A DNA stretch of 64,000 nt from Rostratula benghalensis (Eukaryota; Chordata; Aves; Charadriiformes; Rostratulidae), in assembly GCA_013399305.1 (NCBI GenBank), contig VXAI01000194.1, positions 62,001 through 126,000 of the forward strand, given 5' to 3'. Shown in pieces: positions 38,401-49,784 of this stretch. The notes under the pieces were generated by a model that ran no database searches, was not told where the DNA came from, and saw only the letters and a program-made list of their open reading frames with translations. A program made the translations under genes and the position numbers. The stretch's first letter is position 1, and every line of letters begins with the position of its first letter.

Positions 38401-41400
38401 AGGCTCAGAGTTTATTGCCTTTCCCTGATTTGAATTTCTCTTTCTGCATTTCAGATGTAACAATAAAGCTCAGGAAAACTCCCCCCAGCACAGGCAGGGC
38501 TTTGCTGCCGCTGCTGGGCTGAGGTCGGGGCTGGGAGTAGGGGGGTGCGTGGCTGCCGTGCAGCGGGGTGTGAGGAACGGGTTTTATTCTGGCACATGGG
38601 ATGTAGGAGAGGAGAGGGGCAGAGGATCAGGAGCACACACTGCAGGTCCACAACTTCCACCCAAGTTCAGGGCACTCTGAGCGCTGAGGGGCTCCCCATC
38701 ACAAGCAATTGGTGCCTTGAGCGCTCGTTAAGGAAATGAGGGGCACGGTGACGTGGGGGAGAGAAGGAAGAATTTCTGCGTGCACAGAAACACCCCCAGC
38801 GACGTGCAAAGGGACAAAGTTGGGCTGGAATTGAGCAGTTTCTTTGTCTCTTCGCATAACATTAGATTTTGTGCATTTTCCTTTTAAAAAACGGGAGCAA
38901 AGAACATTTCATAATCAAGTTGTTTTCAATTATTTTTTTTTAAGAAAGATCGTTAAAAAGATTTCTAGAACTTTCTCCAGAAATTTTTTGCGGGATTCTG
39001 TTTGATTTTATTACAAAATCTGTTCAGTGATGTTGAAATTAATTTGCAAACCTTTTGATGCTATTAAATTATACTGGGAGCAGCTTTGGTTAAAATTACC
39101 CAATCTTTTCCTTAGCACAAAAGTAAATAGACTGCATCGCTTGCCCCAGAAATAAAGACAAAGGTTAAATTCCAGGGATTCGCTGAGTATTAATTTTATT
39201 CAAATAATCTATGCAGATTTCCTGCCTCTGGATTGTTCCAAGGTTGAAGAATCAAACAAACCCAAGTGCCTCTCTGTGTTTAGCTTCTCAAATTGATTCA
39301 TTTTCTCCTGGGTTCGTTTCAGACATGGACCTGAAGTAACTTTATGAGCCAGATTTTTTTCAAAAGTGAACAAGCAAGACAGTTGAACCCAGACTGTTCG
39401 GGAGGCTTTGGGAGCAGAACATTTATGTCCCATCCCATCAGGATTTCTGTCAAGTTCCATTGCTGGAAGGTCACAGCCGCTGCCGGGGCGTGGGTTCTGA
39501 GGGAGACCCAGGGTCTGTGTCGGGCAGAGCTGAATCGATAGGAAGGGATCATCCCATTAACAGTAGGAAATAGGGCCATAGGGGACTTCAGCCTTAGCAG
39601 ATTACGAAATAAAAAATAAAAATGAGAAAGGCTGGGCTTGAGCTCCTCGTGCCCCCCCTGAGCTTCCCTCTCAGAGGTTTCAGAGGAGAGCACCCACCGC
39701 TGTGCATCCTCAGGGCAGGGATTCTCCTCTCCTGCAGCCGGTTCTGCACGGGGGGAGATGGATTTGTTCACCTCTGGAGGCAAACAGGGACAAACCCATC
39801 GCTCTCAGGTGCTGTCACTCTGGGAGTTGGTCACCCCAGGGCCTGGTTCATTTTCCTCTCGCACGGGCAGAGGTAACTGAGATAACACAGTCCCAGGCCA
39901 TACCAGGGTGGGGGTACGTTCCCATCACTTGGTCTGTCTTATTCCAGCTCCTCAGGGGGAACGAGACAAATGGGACAGGGTGGAAGGATTTGTGCAGACT
40001 TTTAATTTCTTAAATTAGACATGATTTTGTTTAAGCTGTGTTGAGAACATTAGGTCTGATGCCCTTCTGCTAAAAAAAGTAGATGGGGCAAAGGCTGAGA
40101 GCATCATTTCCCTTCTCCCCCCAGGCAGTGGCATCCCCGTGTCAGGCTGGGTGGGGAGCCAGGAGCAGAGATCTTGAACCCTTCCAGAAGCGAGCCCTGT
40201 GCCACCCCGGCTCCTGCAGCCCAGAGGAGCCTGTGGGTGATAAAACCTCCCTTTAATTAAACCAGAACCTCCAGCTCCGCTCGTGTGCTGTGGTTTCTGG
40301 GGTTTTCCAGCACAGAAAGTATATCTGTGGGCTATGTTTTCAGGGATGGCAGAGCAGAGGCGATACGGTTGCAGTCTTTTTTGCATAGCCCTAATCCCCA
40401 GGCTTTCCCGTGCAGGTTGGTGGCTGCACAAGTTACAGCACGGCTGGGCTGGGCTCTGCTGAACCCTCCCCAGGGCTGTGGGGCTGGGGCTCCTGCCCAC
40501 CCGCTGCCAGGGGCTGTCTCTGCAGAATCCTCTGTTCTCTCAAAATCCAGGGGAACAAGCAAACTTTGCAAGGAGGAAACTTGGAAAATAACCAACAATG
40601 GCTATCAGTGACTTCAGTGGATTTTTTTCTTGCTGATCAGCTCCCAATGGTTTGGCCGGGAGGTGAAACAAATCACAGCATCACTTTCCCAGTTCTTTTA
40701 CACAAGATACAGTACAGTTAGTGTTGATGGGTTGCACCTTAGTAGATACCACATTCAAATGCCCACCCTGTACCCAAATGCTACATATTCAGACTGGTCC
40801 AGGCTTTGCAGTGCTCACTCCTCCTTCATTCCAGGCACACGAACTCATGCATCAATGAACGAAGCACCCGAGCACCAGGCCCTGCTGGAACACAAACGGC
40901 AAAACCAAGGCTGGGGATGGCTCTGTGGGAGCACAGGGACGGGGGAAAGGCTGCCTGTGCAGCAGAAACACACCATTCACACTGAAGGGGTAAATGATCC
41001 TAAACCAGCCCTTGCAATTACAGAGCTCTGAACCAAATCGTGTTCATGTTTTAAAAGGATTATGGTGTCAGGCTTTCAGGGCTTTGTGAGTGGGGGGAAG
41101 GTCATTTTACGGTTTCTCTTGTCCAGGTAAAAATTATGTTTTCCTGCTTAAACCTCAAGGACTTGTTTGGCTGAGGGTGTAGAGGGAACTTGCTGTATCC
41201 TTGGGGTGCACAGCACTCGTGGGGAGAGCTGGGGGGCCAAGGCTCATTTTAGCTCTGGGTACAGGGAGCATTGCCAGATCATCCATCCAGCCGAGAGCCA
41301 CCGCTTCTGGAGCGTCACTGAGGCCTCTGCTCATCTTTGAAGGGAGAAACAATTTGGCTTTATTGTGGACTAGGGAGACTAAATAGGCAGATAAGTTAAC

Positions 41401-41605
41401 ATTAATTTTTAAATTTCTGTGCATGTTTAAAATGCCACAGGCATTCCTCTTCCAGGGTAGCCTATGGTCTTTCTGTCGTGGCTTTTCATGTTATTCTTCC
41501 TGCCGTTTTTCTTTTTCCGTGTGGGAGCAGTGATGGAGAGGAGTGGATTCCAGGTGTGCGAGCCATGCGACATTTACTGGTTGAGGTTCAGAAATTCCTA
41601 CCCTG

Positions 41606-41662
41606 GGGTGGAGGGGGAAGTTAGAGGGGAGAGAAGAAAAAGAAGAGAAATGAGAAAATAAA
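41606..41662. repeat. Polypurine-rich tract
   Basis: Almost all A and G on the plus strand, interrupted by only a few T. Such tracts can adopt triplex-prone structure, but it may be plain low complexity. Confidence 0.65.
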
Positions 41663-42849
41663 GTAGGCTCCACCACCTGCCATGTAATGATCGGTTCTGG
41701 AGATAAGGCTGTTTTAAGGTGCATTCCAGACATGTGGGTCCTGCCCAGACACAGCACAAAAGAAAAGGGAGACTTAAAACAACAGCCAGCTCCTCCTCCC
41801 CCCCGGATCAGGTGCGCACACACATAAGAGAATAGCTAACTCGAATAAAAACCTCTCTCCTGGCCCGTGTTTTCTTACAGTTTTAATTCAAAGCCCCCTT
41901 TAAGCACACACAGCCCCTCTCGTCAAGTTGATGCCTGTCATTGGGGGGGGTTAAAGGGATCCGAGGCCAATCCAAACAGAACATCACCCTGAGAAGCTGC
42001 TGGCGAGGGCTGCGTGGGGACTGGGAAGTGCCCCTTCCGTGGTCCTCGCAGGGAGACTTGTCTTTGTAAAAACACAAACAAAAAAATCCCCCCCCAAATG
42101 AAAAACAATTGCACATTTCTCCCTCGAAATGGGAAGATTCCCTACAGCTATCCTGGATGCCCGTCTGTGTCTCAGAATTCCAGCAGGATCAGACTTTGAT
42201 GTTCCACCTCAAGCCCCAACTCTGAAAGCAGGAGGTTGGACCCCCTTCTGCTGCTGCTGCTCTGGGGGGGGGTTTGGGAGGTGGCAGTGGGTACCGGGGG
42301 GCAGAGGGGGAGAATGATCACAGCAGCCCCATACTCTGGGCTTCTCCTGCTCACCCCGGTGCAGTTGGTCCTCCTCCTGTTGTCTTCACTCTCCCACCGG
42401 CAAGAGCCCTTTGAGAGGGAGACAAGAACAAGGCCTTTATATTTTTTGGAGATGCTGCCGGTGGCGCTATAAATTTACACCTCGGGGTACGAGGCGCGTC
42501 TCGCCCGGTGACAGGGGTAATATAAAATTGCTAATTCACCGGGATTTGCCCCAGTGAAAACTGGAGAAAGAACAATGGGTAATTGTAACAGCATCTTAGG
42601 AAAATGCCAGGGTGATAAAAGTGGAATCACCCAGTAAAAATGTGTCATAAAGCTCCTAAATTTCAGCCTCACTTGTCATGCTGTCTCTAAGCAAATTTGC
42701 TCTCTGTTGGACTGTAAAAATCGAGTGGTAGACACTGGCTTTTGATGCAAAAATAGGAACATAACTCTGCAGGTCTGAAATTTTATCTTGAATCTCGGAG
42801 ATTTTTTGGGGGGAGGTGGTTGCTTTTGGAAAGGCAGTTATTTTTAGAA

Positions 42850-43110
42850 AGTGAGAGAATTACTACTTTAATCCCTTTCAGTCTTCTGTAAAATTAATAT
42901 TGGTCTGATTTTTAATAAGTACAATAATAAAAGCTTGTAAGATCATGCACTGTGCTTGTGTAAGTGATAAAACAAACCAGAGGAAAGTATTTAAGCGTTA
43001 TCATAATCTCATTTCTGCTTTTTACTGTAGTCATGGTAAATGTGCTCTGGTTAATTACAGGAAGAAATACTTGATTTATATTTAATCAAAGAATTATTTT
43101 TCTCTTAAGG
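42850..43110. promoter_or_regulatory. AT-rich enhancer-like block
   Basis: AT-rich DNA with GTTAATTACAG, AATTAATATTG, TTTAATCAAAG and TTTAATAAG words and no usable open frame. The abrupt change to GC-rich sequence at about 43130 makes it stand out. Regulatory function is inferred only from composition. Confidence 0.22.
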
Positions 43111-43920
43111 ACCTCATTACAGTTTGACTGTGTTTATATGTACGTGAGAGTGAGGAGCAGAGGACAGAGGGTCCTGGTTGTCCCGCAGGCAGGGGCTGAG
43201 CATCCCTGTGGTGCCCAGGGAACGCGGGACCCCCCAGCACCTCCTCGCTGGGCTCCAGTGTGGGATTTCTGCTGCTCCCCTGGCACAGAAATCCCCAGCT
43301 GTTTTCAAATCTGCATCAGAGTTCGCTTGCTTAAGTTTTGTATAGTTACTTCACCTGATACCTGTTGACCCAAACGGAGGGTAAGAGGGAACGCTAGATC
43401 TGCTGCGCTCTTTTGTAGGAAATTAGGATCTTTTTTATTTTCAGGTTTCACCTTTAGCATGAGGGGGGGGAATTATTTGGTAAGAGTAGAGCAGTATTGA
43501 GTAGACAGATGCAGGCACTGATGCCGTATCGCTACATAAATATTCAATGCAAAAAGTAATGAAACTGCAGAACTTAATAAGAATTAAAATCCCTGTTGCC
43601 ATTTTACACTCTGCCCCTGGCATTTCACCCTTGGTAACAGATGATCTCTCTTTACAAATAACTTGCTTTAAAATGGAATCCCTGTGAGCTTTTCTCTGCC
43701 CTCGAGTAAAAGGACTTTCTTTCAGCTGTGTCTTTGGGTGAGGGCTCAGCTGGGCAGGGGTGGGAAGTGGACGGAGGAGGTTTTGTGGGACCTGAGTCTC
43801 TTGGAGCAGACTGAGGGGAGTCACTGCAGCATTTTGTTGTGGGGAAGGACACGTTCCCCCACACAGTCTGTCTGAAGGGCACGGCTTCTGTCTCTCTTCA
43901 AATAAGGAAGAAAAAAAGTC

Positions 43921-43939
43921 TTTTTTTTTTTTTCTTTTT
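43921..43939. repeat. T-rich tract
   Basis: Thirteen T, one C and five T, preceded by an A-rich stretch. Confidence 0.8.
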
Positions 43940-46395
43940 ATTAAAAAAGATGTGTCAAGTGGTAGTAAGTGCTTGTGTGAACTGTTGAAGGCAACTCTTT
44001 ACATCTACAGGTGATAACTTTGCAAGTAGTTATATTCAAAACATTTTACCTTGATTCCTCCCGTCTCCCAGAGCCCTTCTCCGTCTGGCACCGGCCTGGG
44101 GGGAGAGTGACCTCTGCTGTGTTCCTCTGTCCCCCAAATCCTTGTTCTTTGGTTCTTCTGGATGGAGTTCTTCTTCACTGTCTCTGCAGTCTCCCATTTG
44201 CTCCAGCAGCACGTGCTGGCTCCTGTGGGGCTGCACTAATTCTGTCCCCGAGTTTCCTCTGGATGAGTTCCATCCTGTGAGCTCTCACCCTGCCAGCTTT
44301 GACTTCTGGAGGATCCATGTGGTTAACTCTGCCATTTCCCCTTAGCCCAGGAGCGCTTTGCCTCTGCTCATCCCTTCACATGCAGCCAAAATTGCCTTCC
44401 AAATTTTGATTCTTGTCTCAATATTCATTCTCACCCTCCCGTTCCAGTGAGTGTTTCATTAGATTCGGCCAACAATGGAGATGTTGGAATTTTATTAGAA
44501 ATAAATGTGAGTTTCAAATTAAGGTCAAAATGGAAAATATGTCCATAAATATTTCAAAAGTTCTAAGCTGAGGCAGGTTTCTTCCCTTTGGGTCAAAGGC
44601 AGTGTTGATGTACAAAGGTGTTTTGGCACTTCTGAGCAGCATTAAACAGCCTTTAAAATATATATTCAGATCAATTCAAAATGGGCAAAAGCCCACAGAA
44701 AGGTTAGACTATCTTTTTTAGTCATTTCTCGAATTTTAGTTTCCTTATCTTAATGCATTGTATAGCTTTCTGCCCATTTAGTCCATTTCTATTCAACTCG
44801 TGGAAGTTTCCTGATAATTACTTAGCCCCATCTAATTCCCTGAGGTCCCAAAATGCAAAACAATTCCTTGCAAGACAGAGATTACTTTTTACAAGCTTTA
44901 ACAGGAGAAATAAAGAAAAAGGCATTAAAATGATGTGATCTAAGGAAGAATTTCACTGCTGAACCATTTTCCACAAGACCTCATTTAGCAGATAGCAGAT
45001 ACTACGTGACTGCACGTGAGGGAGGGTTTGAGTCTGTCCTTGCTCTTCCCAAAGCTCAGTTACCTTTGTCATCGGCAGAGCAAAGCCACGGAGGATGCAA
45101 ACTGACCTTATGTCCCTGAATTCTGCATAACCCGTGCGATCTGAGGGCCCTGCTCAGATGGTAAGAGCCAAATCCCGATGTAAATGAGAAGAAAATCAAG
45201 CCCAACAGGGTTCTGGATCTGTAGGCGTCAGGAAGAGGCATTTGTCTTTTATCTGCAGAAATGCTTGCTCTCCTGCCATACTCTTCCCCTCACAGATTTG
45301 TCACTGGGGCCAGGAATTGCACCCCTTTTCACTAATTAAAAGTCTAGTGTTCCATAGGGTTGTATTGACCCTCTCCAGCTCCCTCTGTTTGGGTTGCCTT
45401 ACCTACCAAGCTGATAGAATGGTTTTCCAAGTGCAAAACTTCTCGAGTTTCAGTGAAAGGATTTCCTTTTCTGTGAGGAAAGGAGAAAGCTTATGTGCCA
45501 ATCTGCACCAGTAACAGAGGGGGTGGCTGGACCACCTGAGCCCTGCAGACCCCAGGGTTTGGGGAACGTCAGGCCTCCCCCGAGCCCCGTGGACTCCAGG
45601 GTATGGGGGAGATGGCTCTGGGAGCTTCCCTTCCCCTCCAAAACACAGCAAGGGCAGGACACAAGGGAGTGGAACAGGCTCGGGTTTAGGAGAGCCTAAA
45701 GGCAAGTTGTGTGAGCATCTGAATTAGCGTTGTGACCACATTTGTCAGGAGCAGGAGGTGAAAAGGGAGAAGACACAACCTGGGAGGTCTCAACCTCATG
45801 GTGTGCATTCCCAGAACCTGTCCTGAGGGGTGGGTGCACCCAGAAGGGTCTGTGGGGCAGGGTGGAGGGTGTTCTGCAGGCACACTGAGCTGTTGTGCTC
45901 ACACAATATACAAAGGGCTCGTCTCCTTCAGTCCTCCAGGATTGTGGGAACCTTCATTTGTCACTGCAGAAAGGGGTCTCAATATTTTATGAAAAAAGTA
46001 TTTTACCACAGGACTTTGGTGAATATCAGCATAATTTAACTGTGATTTAACAGAACCTTTCATTGACTTTTAAAATTATGCCTCTCCATCACCTACCCTA
46101 TGGGTTTCCTTGCTTTTCATCTTGCAAATCCCATTACTTATTAATTTCCCCATAATACATAATAGAGGCAGGAAAGCATATAGCATCCCATTCAGCAATG
46201 ATTTACAAGTCTCTTAGTTCTAAAGCAACATAAGAAAGAGCAGACATTTTATGAGTTTCCTCTGTGCATGTTTTCTTTGGAAAAATGTATAAAGCAGTGC
46301 ATACGAACCTGAGGCTTCTTTGGACATGATCTCAGAACTACAGCTATTGCAGCGTTACAGAAGGTGCAATCTGGTGAAGGTTACAGAAGCACAGG

Positions 46396-46760
46396 CAGGG
46401 CAGAATTAGCAAGGAGACGGTGAGCAAAGATTTACCTCATGCTCATTATGATAATGGCTGCAATATCCGTGGAAATGCTGATGGGCTTTGCTTAGTGAGG
46501 AAGAACTGCAGGCAAAGAACAAATACACAAAATGGCATTATTTACCCACATTCTCAATCAGGCTCTTGCGAGCCCGTTAATATTTCTGCAGGGGGCCCAT
46601 GAGAAACTTTGATTCCCTCGGCGTTTGGAGAAAATGACTAGCACATACCATGAATCAGAGGGGCTCATTTAGGAATGAAGAAACTATTACTCATCCTGCT
46701 CTGGCATGAATGAGCATCTGGCAGCATATTCTAAAATTCTGTGAAGACAACAGGAGGCAA
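46396..46760. promoter_or_regulatory. Enhancer-like block (candidate conserved non-coding element)
   Basis: A 365-bp block of mid-range GC without simple repeats. Words such as CATTATGATAATGG, GGCATTATTTACCC and CCCGTTAATATTTC occur in it, with long stretches free of the poly-G/C and poly-T runs that surround it. It contains one short open frame (46420-46602) with no recognisable product. The look is that of deeply conserved non-coding DNA, but this is a judgement from composition only. Confidence 0.28.
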
Positions 46761-46910
46761 AGGAAAAAAAAAAACCCCGAGCTCCAGTACACCTCTTGTC
46801 AGCTCAGCAGGCAGCGCATGAGAATTGGAAGGAGGTAGCACAAAGACAGATCTGCTGAACTGAGCCTTTATGTGCTTGCTTTCTGGTTCCATCCATCTAC
46901 TCTTTCCAGA

Positions 46911-46955
46911 TTTTTTTTTGTTTTGTTTTGGGTTTTTTTGTTTTTTTTTTTTTTG
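46911..46955. repeat. T-rich low-complexity tract
   Basis: T runs broken by single or triple G, ending in about 14 T. Confidence 0.85.
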
Positions 46956-48076
46956 TAGTACAAGCTGGGGATCCTGACAGGATGTGTGAAGATAAATTCA
47001 CCCAGTTAATGCTGCAGCGGGTTGGTTCTGGAAGTTGTGTCCCAGAAATTTGCAGGCTGTAGGAGCTGAGGGAGACACCAGTTGATGCTCTGGCCCCATT
47101 GCACTGGAGCTCCTGGGGTCCTGAGATCAGTCAGAGTTGCTTACACGTGTGCTTAGAGCCCATATGGTGTAGATAATGTACGGGAGAGGTGTGCTGTATT
47201 CCCAGGAGCAGACACGGAACAGTAAGCATCAGAATAATGAGGTGCTAATTCACAATTTTTTTTGAGGTGTAACCCACATCTAGGCCAGTAGCTGATGAAA
47301 AATTGAGCAAAGCTTCTCACTGAGGGGGCTGTAAAGCCACGGGGTGGGAAACAACGGCTCGTTTTCTCCTTTAATGATTGTGTCCCCTGACTGCTTACAT
47401 CCGCTGCCTTCTCCCCTCTGCTTCCTTACCCGTGTGCGGTGGTGAAACGTGAACTGATCAAACCATGGCACACACACATTGGTTTTTCTCCTGCAGACAA
47501 ATGTCCAAAGCCCGTGTGACACTGGTGGACGGGGAGGTTACTGGGGGACAGGACACTCTCCCACCCCGCTGTCCCGCAGAGGCTCTGGCTCTGCAGCTCC
47601 CGCCTTTCCTGACACTGGGCAGATGCTGTGCTGCTGCTCCAGGGTTTCTAAGCTCACCAGAACGCTCAGGGTCGGGGCCATGTTAGCAGCATTATGTGTG
47701 TTTTATTTCTTTGTGGCGGTGCTGGAATGTTCCGGGGCTGCAGGGACTTGCCTTGGCCGCAGGAATGCTCGCAAGACGCGGCACGTCGCCCTGGCCGCCG
47801 TCTGCAGTCATTGCCCTCCAGGTGCAGGCAGCTGCTGATGCTGCTCTCAGAGTTTAATGTGACATTTTTCTCATTATTATTATTTCTCGCTGGCCTTCTT
47901 TTCTCTCTGCTGTTATTTTTTTCTCTTTTTTTCCTCCCCCCTCCTACTTCCCTACAGCCACTTGCCTGTATCATAACTGTCAGGCTTCCTGAAACAGGCA
48001 TTCCTACCGGCAAAAGCATTTTGTCAAAACAACCCTGTATTTGTATTTTTTCTTGTTTCCTCATTGTGGCAAAACC

Positions 48077-48096
48077 TTTTTTTTTTTTTTTTTTTT
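48077..48096. repeat. T20 tract
   Basis: Twenty consecutive T, preceded by AAAACC. Confidence 0.9.
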
Positions 48097-48562
48097 CAAA
48101 GGAGCCCTTTTCTGCTGTTCTGTTCCCCTAGGTATTCTGTTGAATTGATTTCTCCTCTCATTTTACAGATGAGATATTCCAGGAACAATCGAACTAATAT
48201 TAGTTCTGTCAAACTTAATCTAGGATACATTAATCTAGGATATAAGAGGGAATCAAATGCAGAAAACCTTGACTTCCTTTTTTTATCAGAGAGCTAACGA
48301 AGTAGACAGATGATGACTGGCTACTGAAATTTAAGCAACCAAGAATGGGAAAGATATTTTATTCAATAGTTGGGATAAAACTTAATTTGCCAGAGATTCC
48401 AGGGAGTACAATCAAACAGGGCAGAGGAAAGAAGGCTAACTGATGTTCTTTTTATTTTCCAGAAGTAAATTTACAGGTTTGGGGATATTTTTTTTAGGCT
48501 GTCTCTGTACTTTCCACAGGCACATCTCTATTTCCTCTTCTAAAAAGCGACATTAAATCAGG

Positions 48563-48580
48563 ATAGGCATAGGCATAGGC
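48563..48580. repeat. (ATAGGC)3 hexamer repeat
   Basis: Three exact tandem copies of ATAGGC. Confidence 0.85.
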
Positions 48581-49229
48581 AATGGCATTGCTTTCAGTAT
48601 GTACTTTCTTTAGTTACCTTCTTTCTTTTCCAAATAAACCCATAATTTACCTCTATGTGCAGCCTCCAGAGCTCCTCATGCCTTCCTCGGAGTGGAAATT
48701 TCAAAGAGATTCCCAGATCAGACTCACTTTCAAACCCTCTGGTTTCTGTACCTCATGTCAAGGTTTCCAAACCGTGGTGATGCTTCCCAAGCCTTCAATG
48801 CCTTGTTTCAAGTTCTCCTGTCCTTTGAAATGCACGTGTTCACGTGGGAAGTTCTTACCCAGAAAAGTCTTCTCCCTGTATAAGTAGGTGATATAAAGAT
48901 GGTAGAAAGCATCGCTCTTCAGGAGACCAGCTGAAGTGTGCTGTCCCATGGGATCTAAGATCCCCAGTGACAGACTGCCTCCTTCCACATCCCCTCTTAA
49001 AAGTCATGCGTGGTGGTGAGAGGTCACTTAAAAACGGGGTCAGGAGAGTAGAGGATGAGGGTATGGGAAATGATACTTTGTGAAATGGTCAGGATTGATT
49101 CAGTGCTTATCATTTCTGCTTTGTTTATTTCTTTGCTGGATGCCTGCTGCTGGATCACCCGGTAAGTGCCCGGCGATCTCCCCGAGCAGGGATTATCCAG
49201 TTTAGTTTAGTGGAGCGTTTTGCACAGAC

Positions 49230-49540
49230 AGGTCCAGCTCTCTGACTGAGTGCTGCAATGGCTGCCATCATAATAAGGTGATATTTCTAGAAATAAGATG
49301 TATTTTCTCGTGCAAGCCCTTTGCAGAAAGGTATAAACCAAACATTGACTTCAAAGGATGTGTCTTTGTTCTAAATGTAATGCTCAAAAATGTTTTACAG
49401 TCAATTATTCACAATTAGTATTAAAAGAGAAACCCCCTTCCCCAAACAACCTATAATTACAACTGATCCTTTCATGAAGTATAAATCCAGTAATTAAGTA
49501 GTTTCAAAAGTTTTAATTCACCGGGCAATTAAAAAGAAAA
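49230..49540. promoter_or_regulatory. AT-rich enhancer-like block
   Basis: AT-rich DNA with many homeodomain-type cores (CAATTATTCACAATTAG, GTAATTAAG, CAATTAAAAAG, CATAATAAGG) and no notable open frame. It may be a conserved enhancer by analogy with other vertebrate loci, but this is unproven. Confidence 0.28.
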
Positions 49541-49764
49541 ATGTTGGGTGTTGAGGCAGAGAACAATGGGGTTGTGTGTCTGGGGTCTTAAGTTATCAAT
49601 GGAACTTTTAGCAGAAAGATTTTTCTATTGATCCTCAGGGTTTTCAGAGTAATCCTTCAGAGGGCAATCGTTACCAGTTCTTAACAACTTCTCTCATCAG
49701 TCTCTGCTGAAGCTGTGATCAGTAGAAAGGGACTGGTGGCTGGAGTTTTCCTGGCACTTGCTGG

Positions 49765-49784
49765 TGCATCCCACTGCATCCCAC
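49765..49784. repeat. Tandem duplication of a 10-mer
   Basis: Two exact adjacent copies of TGCATCCCAC. Confidence 0.85.

Larger units (their letters stand above)
35500..46395. other. Non-coding stretch, no gene recognised
   Basis: No exon is convincing. A good acceptor near 37176 is followed by a short frame ending at a TAG at about 37235-37237, and an AATAAA occurs at 37747-37752. The phase does not join sensibly to the 35-kb candidate and the peptide is not recognised. Two CTTTTTAATAA copies lie near 38331 and 38350. A polypurine stretch lies at 41606-41662 and a T-rich tract at 43921-43939. AT-rich patches occur at about 38880-39180 and 42850-43110. Other frames (39319-39783, 40015-40500, 40630-41031) overlap on both strands and have no domains. 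Confidence 0.55.
46956..49229. other. Non-coding stretch, no gene recognised
   Basis: No gene is seen. A T20 tract lies at 48077-48096 and three tandem ATAGGC units at 48563-48580. A CCG/GTAAGT donor-like site is at about 49161-49168. The sequence before it is pyrimidine-rich without a clear exon. Confidence 0.6.
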
